Of a DNA stretch of 64,000 bases, positions 10,745 through 22,599 are shown one piece after another. A model generated the notes under the pieces. That model made no database searches and had not been told where the DNA came from. It worked only from the letters and a program-made list of their open reading frames with translations. Numbering within the stretch: the stretch's first letter is position 1; the number at the start of each line of letters is the position of its first letter. A program made the position numbers and the translations under genes. The DNA comes from Rhynochetos jubatus (Eukaryota > Chordata > Aves > Eurypygiformes > Rhynochetidae), in the NCBI GenBank assembly GCA_027574665.1, contig CM050666.1:2728001-2792000 (forward strand), read 5' to 3'.

Positions 10745-13700
10745 ATGGACCTGCACATCCTGGAGCACCGGGTGCGGGTGCTGAGCCTGGCCCGCCGCGG
10801 GCTCTGGCTCTACACCCACCCGCTGCTCAAGCTGCTTTTCCTGCCACAGCGCTGCCGGTACCGGCCTTCTTGCCCCTCCTTCTCCCCGCGTGCACGCCGC
10901 CGCTCCAACGGCCCCCCCGGCCCGGTGCCCGGCCCCGGGAGGCGGCGGTCCTGGGGTCGGCAGCTCCGGTGTCTTCTTCAGGTGCAAGTTCTTCAGCCTG
11001 ACAGAGACCCCCGAGGACTACACCATCATGCTGGACGAGGAGGGCTTCAAAGGTACTGCGTGGCGGCTTCCACGGCCACCGCGTCCCTTGCAGGGTGGGC
11101 TGGCACTGCAGACATGAGTTGTGCGCGTTCTCAGCCTGCCCAAGCACAGCGATGCACTGGGCCTGGGCTGCAAGGAGCAAGTCCTGGCTTGTAGCGAGGC
11201 TCCATCAGTACGTGCCCATCCCCGGGGCTCCCAGCTGCAGAGCTCTCATCCTTGTGGCGTCTGTGCTGGGGCTGTACCAGCTTGTCCGCTTGAGGCTCTC
11301 CCAGCGTGGCTGCCTTCGCCCTGGTAACCCCCTCCCTGGCAGAGCTGCGTCTCCGCTGGCTCATGGGACCAGGCTGTGAGCCCTTGGGGACAGCGTTTGG
11401 GGACCCTAGCGCCAGCTGAAAGCCCTGCTGCCCAGAGCAGGGGGCAGGTACCTCCTGGGGTGCCTGCGGGCAGCACCCGGGGGCTCCCTGCCTGCCCAGG
11501 GTGCTGCTGCCAGGCCTCCCACCATCGTTCCCTCAGCCACTTTCATCTCTTCCCCCTGCCCGGCAAGGGCCGGGGCCGATTCTGCGCTCCCCTGGGCTGG
11601 CAGGGATGAGCCCTGCCTGGGGGGTGCCACCTCATGGTGGGGATCAGGTTTTGGGTTGTCCTGAGGTGGGGTTGGGCCCTTCCAGGCCAGCTCCGCTCCC
11701 TGGGAGGTGTCACTGGCTGACGTCCCCATGGCTGGTGACCCAGACGGTGCTGTCTGCCAGCCTCACCGCTGGTGCTGCCGGGGGTACCGGCCCAACGGGC
11801 TGTGCTGGAGGTGCCGGATCCTGTCCTGGCTTCCCATGCCCAAACCTTCCTGCTGCGGCCGTGGGGAGCCAGCTGCAGTTTATCACCTTGGACGTGCCCC
11901 ACAGACCCAGGGTCAGCGCTGTGGCCATGGGGCGCTCGCCAGCCGGACCCAGCTCCCACATCCCTGCCCAGTCCTTTGCTCAGGGAAGGGGCCGTGGGGC
12001 CAGGCTCTCCCTGCCCCCCAGAGCTGGACCCGTTCCCCACGTATTGTTTTATTTTGGGGCCTGTGGACAAATATTCCTCAATCCCGAGGGGAGGGCGGGA
12101 AGTGCCGAACAATGGTCCTGCGAGCCGGTGGCCCCGCTGCGCCGGGTGTCCCCCCCCTGGGGCTGGGAGGCTGCCAGCGAACCCCCGCTGTGGGGCCGGT
12201 ACCCCGGCAGAGGAGAGCTGCACCTCCTCTCTTCCCGTGGGGATCCGGGTTGATCCCCGGCGTGGGTGACATGGGGACAGTGGGGTCCACCCCGCACGCT
12301 CACGGCCTCGCTGAGGGTGGTGTTGAAAAGCCATTAAGCGCCGAGCGCTGGGACGGGGGGGCATGGTCCCTGTGTCCCCTGGATCCCACTCCCGGCCCCA
12401 AAGCTCAGCCCTGGGCCGGAGCCGAGGCTGTTCTGGCGTTTCCTGCGCAGGAACAGGCACTGGAAACACCCGCCGAGGCCCCTGGATCCGGCCCTGCTCC
12501 CGCCCAGCTCTGAGCCGTGGTTTGGGAGTGGGGTGCAGAGCCCATCCCGTGATGGGGTCCTCCCTGTGGGTGCCGGACTCCTCCCTGGGGCAACCTCCCC
12601 TTCACCACTGGTGTGATGAGTTTGCCGTCTCAGCCGTGCTGAGAAGTCAGGTGCCCACTCCCTGGGCCTCCCACCTTTGCTGGGTGGGGGGAGTGGTTGG
12701 GAGACCCCTTGTGTGCCTGCCCCACCCTGTGGGTTGGGGAAGGGGATGCCTGGATGAGTCCTGGGGCACCCTGGCACCCCCAGTCCCTCTCCTGGGCAGG
12801 ATGGTGGGTGCACAGGGGGAGTGCAGACTCGTCTCCCCCACCCCAGGGCAGGAAGGGACCCGCCAGTGCGTGCCCTCCCTGCACACAACATCAGCTTTTG
12901 GGGAGGCAGCCCTGGCCCCAGTGGGGTGCCCTTCCCTTGTCCCCTCAGGTGCCCTGTGTGTCCCCTGTGAGCATCCCTGGTGCTGGATGCTGTTCCAGAG
13001 GCTTCGGGAGGGCAAGGAATGAGCCAGGCAGTCCCGGGGCCCTGGCAGTGCCAGTTTAGGTGTGCGATGCACCCCAACACCCCCTTGCTCCCAGCCCAGG
13101 GTGCTGCTGCGGGGAGTAGAGATGTGTCCCAGGCTTGGGGGAGGGGGTTAGCCTTGACCCACCCACCCGAATTCTGACGCTGTCTCAGTGCTTGGAGCGG
13201 CTGAGTCCTGTCTGGCTCGTTCTACTTGTGGATGGGGCTGGTCTGCACCCCCAAACCAGCGTCTCCACCTCCATGCCTGATCCGGTCCTGGCTCTGCCGG
13301 GCCAGCTCACCTCCTGCGGGATGGTGTGACACACAGTGCCTGAGCCGCTGCGAGCCCCGTGGCACAGACAGGCCACCCCAGGGAGCCTCGTGCCTCAGTT
13401 TCCCCTCATCCTTCCCAGACCTGCCGCCCTCCGAGTTCATGCAGGTGGCAGATTCGACGTGGCTGGTGCTCAGCGTTGTCTCCAACGGTCGAGCACCCTC
13501 CGGCTGCCAGGCCACCGGTGTCACCAAGATCGCCAGGTCAGTCATCGCGCCGCTGGCCGAGCACCACGTCTCAGTGCTGATGCTCTCCACTTACCAGACC
13601 GACTTCATCCTGGTGAGTCCTGCGCTGTGATGGGGAAAGTGGTGCCCGGTCCCGCCGCGGTGCTGGCTCCGCTCGGGGGGCTGCGGGGAGGGGTGGCGGT

Positions 13701-15486
13701 GCCGCGCCTGATCCTGCACCCCTGGCCAGGTGCGGGAGCGGGACCTGCCGGTGGTGATCCACACGCTGGCTGGGGAATTCGACATCTACAAGGAGGACAG
13801 TGGCGAGTGCGTCCCCGTCACCTGCGACGACGCCAGCAACGGGTTCCTCAAGCCCAAGCCAGGTGCGTGACGCCGGGTCCCACGTCCTCCAGGGCCCCCC
13901 GGTCCCCAGGGTCCCCAGGACCCCCCGGTCCCCGCGTCCGTGGGGGACGGAGCTGCGGGCCGCCGGACCGTGGCTGCGGTGGCCACGGGGTGGCACTGCG
14001 GTACTGTCCCTACGACTGAAGGGTGGCTCCCCCCCTCCCCGCCGCCAGCCGCCAGCCCCACGCTGCACCCCGTGCAGAGCCCCCAGACTCGCTTCTGCGT
14101 CCTGACCGTGGCCCCCGACACGCTGCCCGCCATCGCCACCATGCTCATCGACGTCCTCTTCTACTCCCACAGGTGGGTTCCCAGGGACGGGGACACGGGG
14201 GTGGCCCCTCACCCACCGCCACCCGAGCTGCGGTGACATGTGTGCCCCCCTGACTCCCAGTGGCTTTTCAAGCTCTGGGTGTGTTTTGCAAACTGGTTTT
14301 GCCCTGCCGAGCGTGCCGGGGGGCTGCAGGCGTGTGGGCGCGGTGGGTCCCTATGCCGCCGTGGGAGGTGGGACCCCCGAGGTGACCCGGGGGACACGCG
14401 CCCCATTGCAGCAAAGTCCGGGGAGGGAGGGTGCGAAACAGGAGAGGGTGGGTTGCAAAAGGCTGGTGGGAATGGCGCCGGGGTGAGGGGATGCTCCTGG
14501 ACAGGACCTCCTGTGTCCCGTGGGATGGGGTCCCTTCTGGAGGGACCCTCCCGCTCCAGAGGCACTGCAGCATTTTGGGAATGCCCCAAAGGCTGGCATC
14601 ATCCCTGTCCTGCCTGCAGTCCGCACCCACTGCACCCAGCCCGGCGTCTGTGAGAGCTGCAGACCCCGTGGGTAGCACCCGCTCCCAGCCCCCCTCTCCC
14701 CACCCTCCGGCTCACCCTGCAGCACCCCAACATGAGACAAAGACACCCAGTGCCACCACCCAAACCCTTCTCCTCTGAATTTTGGGGGTCATGACCCTCT
14801 CCCCCGGCAGCCCCCCGAGGGAGGCTGGCGCTGGCAGCCAGGACCTCGACTCCATCACCTTCTTCGCCTTCTCCCTCATCGAGGGCTACATCTCCATTGT
14901 GATGGATGCTGAAACCCAGAAGCGGTAGGTGCCATCCGCGTGGTGCTCCGTCCGTCTGTCCCTCCCCGGGGCTTGGGGCTCTGGCAGAGGGGTTACACTC
15001 GCCCTCCCCCCCTCAGGTTCCCCAGCGACCTGCTGCTGACCAGCTCATCTGGGGAGCTGTGGCGGATGGTGCGGATCGGCGGGCAGCCCCTGGGCTTCGG
15101 TGAGTGTGACCGCAGTGGCTGTGTCCCCCCCCATGCCAGCACCACCCAGCCTCCCCCTACCCGTGGGGGGTGATGCTCTCCCCCATGGCTGCATCCCCGA
15201 GGTGGCCGCTCACCCTGGGGTCCCTTTGCCCCCCCATCAGACGAGTGCGGCATCGTGGCACAGATCGCCGAGCCGCTGGCCGCCGCCGACATATCAGCCT
15301 ATTATATCAGCACCTTCAACTTCGATCACGCCTTGGTGAGTCCCTGCCCCTCCCTGGGGACCCACTGCCCTGGGGGTGTCCCCCCCCGGGGCTGACACTC
15401 CTCCATCCCCATCCCAACAGGTCCCCGAGGAGGGCATCGCCGAGGTCATCCAGCTGCTGCAGCAGCGCCAGGAGAGCGGCAGATAG
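10745..15486 (+). CDS. CASTOR1: CASTOR1, cytosolic arginine sensor for mTORC1
   Basis: CASTOR1 homodimers bind and inhibit GATOR2 when arginine is low; arginine binding releases GATOR2 and permits mTORC1 activation. Nine exons: 10745-10857, 10982-11052, 13419-13612, 13730-13862, 14049-14172, 14811-14924, 15017-15099, 15241-15335, 15421-15486. They give 330 residues (human 329) with consistent phases. The protein has the four-ACT-fold layout of the family and starts MDLHILEHRVRVLS. Human arginine-pocket residues S111 and D304 correspond to S113 (HHVSVLML) and D306 (NFDHAL). The GATOR2-contact patch reported around human Y118-Q119-D121 is kept as Y120-Q121-D123. A two-residue expansion lies in the loop at ~81-95, with the sequence SNGRAPSGCQ. 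Intron 2 is the largest (2.4 kb); the others are 60-640 bases. It follows TBC1D10A in the same direction, 827 bases after its second poly(A) signal. CASTOR2 is excluded by synteny and closer match. Confidence 0.96.
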
Positions 15487-16121
15487 TGGCCAGCTGTCCC
15501 CACGCTGGGTGGCCCAATGCTGTGGCACGAGGGGCTCCCCCTTCCTCCCCACTCCCTGGTATTCCTTATTTTTTAATTTTAAGGCTCCCCTCAGTGCAGG
15601 GCAGAGCCGGGTGCAGCATCGCTCCCTGTCTGCTGGGGACGTGGTGGCTTTCGGGACCCGGTGGCAGTGGGACAGCGTCCTGTGGGAGGGGAGTGCAGCA
15701 CCCACTGTGCCACCCCGCAGGTGAGGCCAAAGGGCAGCACTGCACCATCCTCTGCCCCCGGGCTGGGGGCGCGGGGGGAGAGCTGGTGTCCCTGGGACCC
15801 GCTGGTGGGGGGACATGGGAAGGACAGCCCCGGGGGCTGGTGGGATGTGGGTGGCAGCCCCTTGGGTGGGGGGTGGTCGTGATGCTCTGGGGCACCCCTG
15901 GTCTGGCCCCATGGGGGGTGAAGCTTCCCCAGAGCTGGGGTTCCCCCCTGGCACCCCACAAATCCCCAGGGCAGAGATGGGGTGGCTGCGGTTCAGCTCC
16001 AGCCCTGCGTCCCCTCTGGGGTGGCCCCACGTCCCTGCCTGGGCTGTTGCGTGTTGTGGGGGGACAGCAGCGACCCCCCAACTCCTCCCAAGCTGTGTTT
16101 TCACTCCGTTTTTAGTAAGTC

Positions 16122-16127
16122 AATAAA
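16122..16127 (+). terminator. CASTOR1: CASTOR1 poly(A) signal
   Basis: AATAAA in the context AGTCAATAAAGTGCTG, 636 bases after the stop codon, followed by a T-rich downstream element (GTTATTTTTATTT). Confidence 0.85.
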
Positions 16128-16149
16128 GTGCTGTTATTTTTATTTCTAT

Positions 16150-18940
16150 GCAGCCCCTTGCCCTGAGGGGGATCCCAGAGCCAGTCCCTGGGGTGGTGGC
16201 ACGGGGTGGGATGGGAGTGGCTAGGATGTGACAGAGGGATGTGGCACTTCTTGTGTCCCCACCGTGAGGTGACCAGGATGGGGCCACTCACCTGCCCCAT
16301 ATTTTTGGTGAAAAAAGGGACGTGAAGGCTGCAGCCTCCAGCAAGTCATCAACACTGGGGAAACTGAGGCACAGCCCCCACTCCCCAGGTTCTGCCCTCC
16401 CCCTGCCCCATGCTGGGCCAGCTCCCACAGCCTGGGGGAAATTGAGGCATGAAGGGCCAAGCTTGAACCCCAGGCCTGGGGATGCTCCTGCTGAGCCATC
16501 ACTGAGTCCCCATGTCCTCTCCCATTGCTGGCAACAGGGCACCCTCCAGCAACGTCGGGTGTGTGGGGTCGGGCCTGTCCCCTCCTGGGGTGCCTGGGAG
16601 TTCCTGTGCCCTCCTTGGAGGCCAGGGCTGTGGGGCAGTGGCTGTGCTGGTGGGCCCCCCCACCCCTGGGCACTCCCAGGGCTGCACCTGGTCAACGAGC
16701 AAGACTCAGTGGGAGCGCGAGTGCAACAGAAAACTCCTCAGGGGCTTTCCCCGAGGTGAGCACTCGGCAGGGCTCAGGCCGGTGGGCAAATGCAGCTCTG
16801 CTCCCCTCCTGTCCCCAAAAACCGGTCCCCGCCTCCCATGCACCAAGCCGCAGTGTGCCCAGGCCTCGGCCGTGTCTTCCCTGCGTCAGCTCCCGCATAC
16901 TTGCCACCGTCAGGTTCCTGCAACCTCCCTGGACGCTCTTTCCTGTCTTGCTCTCTTGTCCAGTCATGAGACGCTGGTGACGCGCGCCGAGGCGATGAAG
17001 AAATTGCAGCCAGCCCATGTGGTCACTGGCGCTATTTTTGTCCCCTTTGGGTATTGCACAGTCCTCTGCCACACGCTTTCCTCTGGCAGGGTGGCCACCA
17101 CCGTGGCCTCCCGCCTGCCCAGCACATCAGGGAGGTGGCGGTGCCATGCAGAGGCCCAGGGCTACCTGTGGCCGTGGGGATCTGAGTGGGTGCGCTCTGA
17201 TCATGGGGTTCTGCTCACCCGGCCCGGGGTGTCCGGGGGTCCTGCCACAGCATCGCGCACACTGGAGAGGCCAGGGGCAGAGGATGGATGGATGGATGGA
17301 TGGATGGATGGATGGATGGATGGATGGACATATGGGTAAGTGAATGGATGTGTGGGTGGATGGATGGATGGATGGATGGATGGATGGATGGATGGATGGA
17401 TGGATGGATGGATGGATGGATGGATGGATGGGCGGATGGATGGATGGGCAGATGGTTGGAGGGATGTCTAACAGCCTGTCTGGCTAGACAGATGGACAAC
17501 CTACTTCAGTCAAGCAGGTGTGGAAGGAGAAGGACATTCTGGCCCCTCCTCCCCTCCAGGGCTGCCCTGGGCATAGCTCTTCCCACCCCTGCCCCACCAT
17601 AGTCAGCCCAGCCACCACCTCTGCCGGGGGATGCCAGAGGAGGAGGCAGCTGGTGGAGGAAGCAACACTGGCCCTGCTTCCGCAGCAGGGAGTCCTGCAG
17701 GTCCCAGAGCAGCTGGGGAGGGAAAATTTTGGGAAGAGAAAATATTTCTTCTTCTGGAAGTGAGTCACGTCTGCGCTCTCCTGCCCCGGAAGGAGGTGTT
17801 ATTTCTGGGTTGTCCCTCTGTGCCACCACCGAACCCACTGAACAGGCAAACTCACCACGGGGTAGCTCCTGCTGCTCATGCTGGCAACTTCTGATGGTCA
17901 CCAAAACCAACCACATTGTGATACATCTCAAAAAACTGGAAAAATATGTTCATTTTTATGGGGTGGGAAAAGACCCCGTCAGTGCCGGGCTCCTGCCAGG
18001 CTCCATCTGCCAGGAAAAGGGAGCTGAGGGGTGCCGGTGGGTTTCCACCAGGTGCCACCAGCTGTGCCGAGGCCACGCCGTGCCCCGTGGCGATGCCGGC
18101 GGGAGCCATGCGAGCCAGGCTGTCTCACAGTGGCATTGCATAAGCCTGATGCGGCAGTGAGGTCAGTGCCGCCTGCACCGCTGCCCTCACCGGGCTTCCG
18201 CTCTCAGCCCTTGGGCAACACCCAGGGCCCTGCATGGATCCTGGTGTAGCTGTTTGCACCGGGTGGTTGTATTTCCTCCCCGAGGGCACCCACGGGTGCT
18301 GCAGGGCAGAGGGAGGAGCTGAGCTGTGCCACCCCGTGTACCTCACTTGGCTAGCATCCAAAGCTGTTGCCCAGAGAGGATGAATGGCCAGAGCATCCTC
18401 CGGAGCATCACCCAGCGCTGTGGCTGGGCGTGGTCCCCAGCTCTGTGCATCCCAGACTTCCACCCCTCTCCTTCCCCGGCTGGGTTTTTGGCTCCCATAG
18501 CTGAACCCGGGATGCAAAGCCTCTGGGATGGGACACAGATGTTCCCACATGGCCGATGCCCCTGTCCCCAGGTGCCAGCCCAGTAACTGCCACTGCCCTC
18601 TTTCACATTTGGGTTTTGGAGCAGCTGAGGCCATTTTCGGTTCAACCAGCCCATTGGGCAGTCTAACTGGGGTGGCTCAACACAGCCCTTTCCCAAAAAG
18701 CCGGGTCGCAGGGGTCCAGTGGTGCTGGCATGGCTGGATCCAGGAGGAGCAGTGGGACAGCGGGCTGGACCCGCCAGGACTCCCTCGAGGAACTGAATCG
18801 AAGAACAACCCCATCGGCTGGCCGGCATCATTTCCTCCCGCCGGGGCGGCTCACCCCGCTCATTGGCCCCCGGGGCACGGCTTCACTTCTTGCTGACTTT
18901 CCGTTGGGTCCGGGTGCCTCCTTCGGAGGTGGGGGCGAAT
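16150..18940. other. CASTOR1-OSM intergenic spacer
   Basis: No coding exon recognised on either strand. Apart from the GGAT microsatellite it holds GC-rich unique sequence with an AT-richer patch at about 17720-17960, including an AP-1/CRE-like GTGAGTCACGTC near 17760. Several long open frames here lack homology to anything I know. Confidence 0.6.
17282..17463. repeat. (GGAT)n tetranucleotide microsatellite
   Basis: Two blocks of near-perfect GGAT/TGGA repeats (about 17282-17327 and 17357-17463) flank a degenerate interruption at 17328-17356. The apparent Met-Asp-Gly-Trp repeat protein on the plus strand, and its reverse, are translations of this microsatellite and not a gene. Confidence 0.97.
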
Positions 18941-18948
18941 GGGTGCTC

Positions 18949-18956
18949 TTTAAAAG
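18949..18956 (+). promoter_or_regulatory. OSM: OSM TATA-like box
   Basis: TTTAAAAG in the context GCTCTTTAAAAGGCG lies 80 bases before the proposed OSM start codon. Initiation would fall near 18980 with a 5' UTR of about 55 bases. A single core promoter fits an inducible cytokine gene. Confidence 0.6.
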
Positions 18957-19035
18957 GCGAGCTTCCCCATCGCCGAACAGTAAGGAAGTTGCTTGCGCGC
19001 CCGGCAGCCCTGTGCCGGAGCACCCTGCCCCGGCC

Positions 19036-20616
19036 ATGCGGTGCGACGGGCGGCGCCTGGGCGTGCTGGCAGGTAGGTGTCTGCGGTGGCCTGCCACTAC
19101 CCTCTTGCTCGCACACCGGCTGCGCTGAGCCATCCGGGAGTGTGGGGGGAGCACAGCAGCGGGGCCCACATGGGGGTTGAGTCGGCGTGCCGCAGCAGAT
19201 GGTGTCACCCAGGATGTCCCTCCCTGTGCCACTGTGGTGTCACCTCCCAGGGTGCTGGCATGGAGACTTTATCCCCCTTGTGGCTTGTGGGATGGGGGGC
19301 ACTGGGGTTGGGCAGGAGGGGACATGCTTTGGGGTCAGTTTGGGGACTGACAGCAGGGGGTCAGGGATCAGCTTGCTGGCCCGGATCCTGCACCCCTCCG
19401 AGCAGGGCGGGGTGCTGCGTGCTGGTTCAAGGCCGCTTCCGATGTCACAACTGGTACATGGCTGTGGGTGACAGTGGGGATATGACAGCGTCCAGCCAGA
19501 GACAGTGGACCAGATCCAGGCGTGTCACCACTGTCCCCTCCTTTGTGGTGGCCCACGCTGACAGGGAGCTGCTGCGGCACCCGCTGTGGCTGGGCCCTGC
19601 TCCCTGGCTGCTCGATGGCATCTTCATCCTCCTCATCCTCCTCTCCACCAGGTCCCCAGCAGGCTTCTGAGATAGGGGCTGGCTCGTTCCTGTGGCAGGA
19701 CCATGGACTTTGGTGCAGGGGGACACATGTGCCTGGCACACACCGGTCTCTCCTCCAGGTCCAATGCCAGGGTGATGGGCCAGGGTGACGAGCTCTCCCC
19801 GCGGCAGCTGTCACACGGGATGGTGAGCCTGTGCCCTTCCGAAGCGGAGAGGGAGCGATGCCTCAGTGTCCCCCATCTCCCTCCTCTTCCTCCCCAGCTG
19901 TCACCAACGGGCTCTTCATCCTCTGGGCAGTGCCAGGCCAGGGGGGACGGCCTCTGCGACCCCCCACCCTGCAGCAGATCCAGGCGCTGGTGAAGCACAT
20001 GGCCGAGGATGCGCAGGAGCTTTCCACCTTCTACGTGAGTCCCCTTCCCTAGGGTGCGGGGGGTTGCTCCTGTCCCTCCACGGGGGGACACGGGGCTGGG
20101 GGTGGTCCCTGTGCTGCTCCCATCCCATCTCCCTGACCTTCTTCCCCCATCCCTGGGCAGGAGAAGGACCAGCACCTCAACCACCTCTGCCACACCAAAC
20201 TCCCCGAGTGGCTGCAGGGACCGGTGATGGGGCCCGGGGGAATGCGGGAGCTGCGCGGGACCATGGTCCGCATGGCCCAGGCACTGCAGGTCATCACCCA
20301 ACACCAGCGCGACCTCAACCCCCCCGAGGCCGAAATCCTTCACCGCTTGGCCAGCACCCACCTGAAGGTGCGAGGGCTCCTCAGCAACCTGGAGGGGCTC
20401 TTCCCGGCCCCCAGCCCCCTGCCCAGCCGCCGGCCCCCACCTGGCCCCACAGCACCCACCAAGGTCTTCCGGCAGAAGGTGGAGGGGTGCCGGACCCTCC
20501 GGGGCTACGCTCACTTCATGGCCAAGCTCAACGCCCAGCTGGAATCCAGGAGTCACCGGGCACGCCGGGAGAAGCAGAGAGCTCGCCGTGGCTCACGCTT
20601 GCCTACGCGCTCCTAG
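19036..20616 (+). CDS. OSM: OSM, oncostatin M (IL-6 family cytokine)
   Basis: Secreted four-helix cytokine signalling through gp130 with LIFR or OSMR. Exons 19036-19072, 19898-20034 and 20161-20616 give 209 residues. Exon 1 encodes only MRCDGRRLGVLA plus one base; the phase pattern (1, then 0) is that of LIF. A hydrophobic signal segment spans the exon 1/2 junction (to about residue 27). The mature part matches human OSM best near the C-terminus: F161-R-Q-K164 (FxxK site III contact) followed by VEGC168 and RGYAHFM. Only two cysteines remain outside the signal peptide, C68 and C168, corresponding to human C49-C167; the other human pair is absent. No N-X-S/T sequon is seen in the mature part. 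The tail (RARREKQRARRGSR) is strongly basic, like the processed human C-terminus. The start is the only ATG with a suitable donor after a TATA-like box; exon 1 is less certain than exons 2-3. OSM lies 5 kb from LIF in the same direction, as in mammals. Confidence 0.92.
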
Positions 20617-20643
20617 TGCAGCCCCCGCCATCAACCGGAGTTG

Positions 20644-20688
20644 TCCCCATCCCATCCCCATCCCCATCTCCATGCCCATCCCCATCCC
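20644..20688. repeat. (CCCATC)n short repeat in OSM 3' UTR
   Basis: Imperfect tandem CCCATC/CATCCC hexamers, about seven copies, immediately after the OSM stop codon. Confidence 0.85.
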
Positions 20689-21180
20689 GGATGGAGACTC
20701 GCCAGACAGCCAGCACGCACCACGGAGACCCTCTAAGCTCGCAGGGATGCCAGCAGCTGCCGTCACTCCAGCTTGCCGTGGGGACCAAGCTGTCCCCATG
20801 CCACTGCTCGGCTGCAGGACAGCCCCGCTCCGCTCCTGGCAGCTCCGCCACATCTTGCCCCATGTTTCGGCAGCCCCGTGCCATGGGGAGCCGTGCACTC
20901 GGGTGTCCCACGGGTGCCCAGCGCTGCAGGATGGAGCCATCTCTTGTCACCGAGCCCTGATGGATTTTCCAGTGATTCAATGGGTCTGGTGACCCAGCCT
21001 GACTAAGAGACTAAGAGCCGCTTGCCCAGCACCCGCCGCGCTGCTGGCAGGGTGCGGCCAGGCAGAGCACTGCCAGCACCGCTGAGTGCCACCAGCCTTG
21101 TCACCCCCTGCCTGCCCGTCCCTGCTTGCCCCGCACCAGGGTCGCTGACCCCAGAGAGTGTCTGGGAGCAGAATCCTGTG

Positions 21181-21395
21181 AGCTCGGTGTCCCTGCGAGC
21201 TTGGTGTCCCTGCATTCTTGGTGTCCCTGCATTCTTGGTGTCCCCGCATTCTTGGTGTCCCCGTCAGCTTGGTGTCCCTGCATTCTTGGTGTCCCTGCAT
21301 ACTCAATGTCCCTGCAAGCTCAGTGTCGTGGCACACTCGGTGTCCATGTACTTGCTGTCCCTACAAGCTCAGTGTCCCCACAAGTTCAATGTCCC
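21181..21395 (+). repeat. 17-bp minisatellite in OSM 3' UTR
   Basis: Tandem units of about 17 bases (consensus ATTCTTGGTGTCCCTGC), roughly twelve copies. Identity is highest in the central units (21210-21300) and decays outward; still more degenerate copies run to ~21475. It lies between the OSM stop and its poly(A) signal, so it should be transcribed. Confidence 0.9.
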
Positions 21396-21714
21396 TGTGC
21401 TAATCCCTGTCCTTGTCCCTACATGCTCAGTGTCCCCAAGACCTCAACATCCCTATGCTCAGTGTCCCCCTCTGCTTGTCCTGTGCTCGCTCCTGTGCGC
21501 TTGCCATCGCACCACGTCTTGGTGTCCCTGTGCTCTCAGCCATCCCTCTGTCCTCAGGGACCCCACGCTCTTCCCTCTGCGCTCAGTGTCCCCGTACCCT
21601 TGTTGTCCCCAAGCACCTGGGGCCGTGCCACCGCAGCCCTCCCTGTGCCGGGCAGGGGCTCGGCTCCAGCCACCGCACTGTGACAGTGGGTGGTGGCACC
21701 CACCCCTTCCCCAC

Positions 21715-21900
21715 TAATTTATACATTAATATTTGTATGGTTATCGTATTTATTGAATCTTGGGGTTAATTTAATGCATCCCTGCAGTGGGATGAAATAT
21801 TTAAGGACAAGTTTTTAATATATAAATATCTATTTTTATGACAACTGGGTTTTGTATCGTGTTAAACTATGAACGTAACAAGGTTTTATTTATGAATATT
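21715..21900 (+). promoter_or_regulatory. OSM: AU-rich elements of OSM 3' UTR
   Basis: Abruptly AT-rich block in a GC-rich UTR. It contains TATTTATT at 21747-21754, TTATTTAT at 21887-21893 and several ATTTA/ATTAAT motifs. Such elements recruit TTP/HuR-type proteins and shorten cytokine mRNA half-life. Assignment rests on motif and position. Confidence 0.75.
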
Positions 21901-21978
21901 GATATTTTTTGGTACTGTGAGAAGGGCGCCCGCCCCATGCACGGGGCACCCCCATATTTTTGTACAACAGCAGAAAGA

Positions 21979-21984
21979 AATAAA
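21979..21984 (+). terminator. OSM: OSM poly(A) signal
   Basis: AATAAA in the context AAGAAATAAAGCGTTG, about 1.36 kb after the OSM stop, followed by a GT-rich stretch (GGTTGTGTCC). Confidence 0.85.
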
Positions 21985-22089
21985 GCGTTGACCTTGGCAC
22001 AAGCCGCTGAGCGGTTGTGTCCCCGTGGCTGGTTGTCCCTGTGTCCGTGGGCAGAGTGAGGCTGTATTCCCTGTGCTTGTCCTTGCCAG

Positions 22090-22345
22090 GGCGCGTGGCA
22101 CGGTGTGGGATGCGGCATGGCGTGGGGTGGCATGTGGTGTGGGATGGCAGCACAGGGTGGGATGGGACATGTGCCACACGGCGTGGCATGGCATGCGATG
22201 TGGCACTGCATGGTGCAGCACATGGCGCATGATGGGATGCGGCACGTGGCACAGCACGGTGTGGCACACGGCACAACGTGACGCACGGCACGTGACATGG
22301 CCTGGTGTGGCACAGCACCACGCAGCACCACATGCCAGGTGTCAC
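22090..22345. repeat. Degenerate GGCAC/GGCAT pentanucleotide array
   Basis: About 250 bases of imperfect five-base units (GGCAT, GGCAC, GGCGT, GGGAT). The Cys/His/Pro-rich minus-strand open frame across it is a translation of the repeat, not a gene. Confidence 0.8.
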
Positions 22346-22461
22346 ACAGCCCCATGTGGCAAGCGACCTGGCGCAGCCGCAGCCAAACCAGAGCACCGCG
22401 TCCCTGCTGCCAGGCTGGGGCCACCATGGGGACCAGGCCACCCCGCTGCCACCGGCCCCGC

Positions 22462-22564
22462 TGAGTCAAAAATCCTAAGACCCGGTCATGTGGCCCCGTG
22501 GAGTCACTTGTTCCCCACCGTGTGCCGGTGCCCGCTGCGCCGCCCGGCCCTGCCGCCTGACTCA
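22462..22564. promoter_or_regulatory. Pair of AP-1 consensus sites
   Basis: TGAGTCA at 22462-22468 and TGACTCA at 22558-22564, 96 bases apart, in the OSM-LIF spacer. Both are perfect AP-1 consensus heptamers. A further TGACTCA lies at 25141-25147, about 350 bases before the LIF TATA box. Functional role is inferred from motif only. Confidence 0.4.
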
Positions 22565-22599
22565 GTTGCGGGGAGCATCGCCGCCGGGACGGCCACTGC

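Noticed and set aside
10109-11194. 361-codon plus-strand open frame over CASTOR1 exons 1-2
   Set aside because: Runs through splice sites; only the exon 1 part is coding, and that is fully explained by CASTOR1.
17215-17602. Met-Asp-Gly-Trp repeat protein (and its minus-strand His/Pro/Ser/Ile counterpart)
   Set aside because: Direct translation of the GGAT microsatellite; no flanking gene structure.
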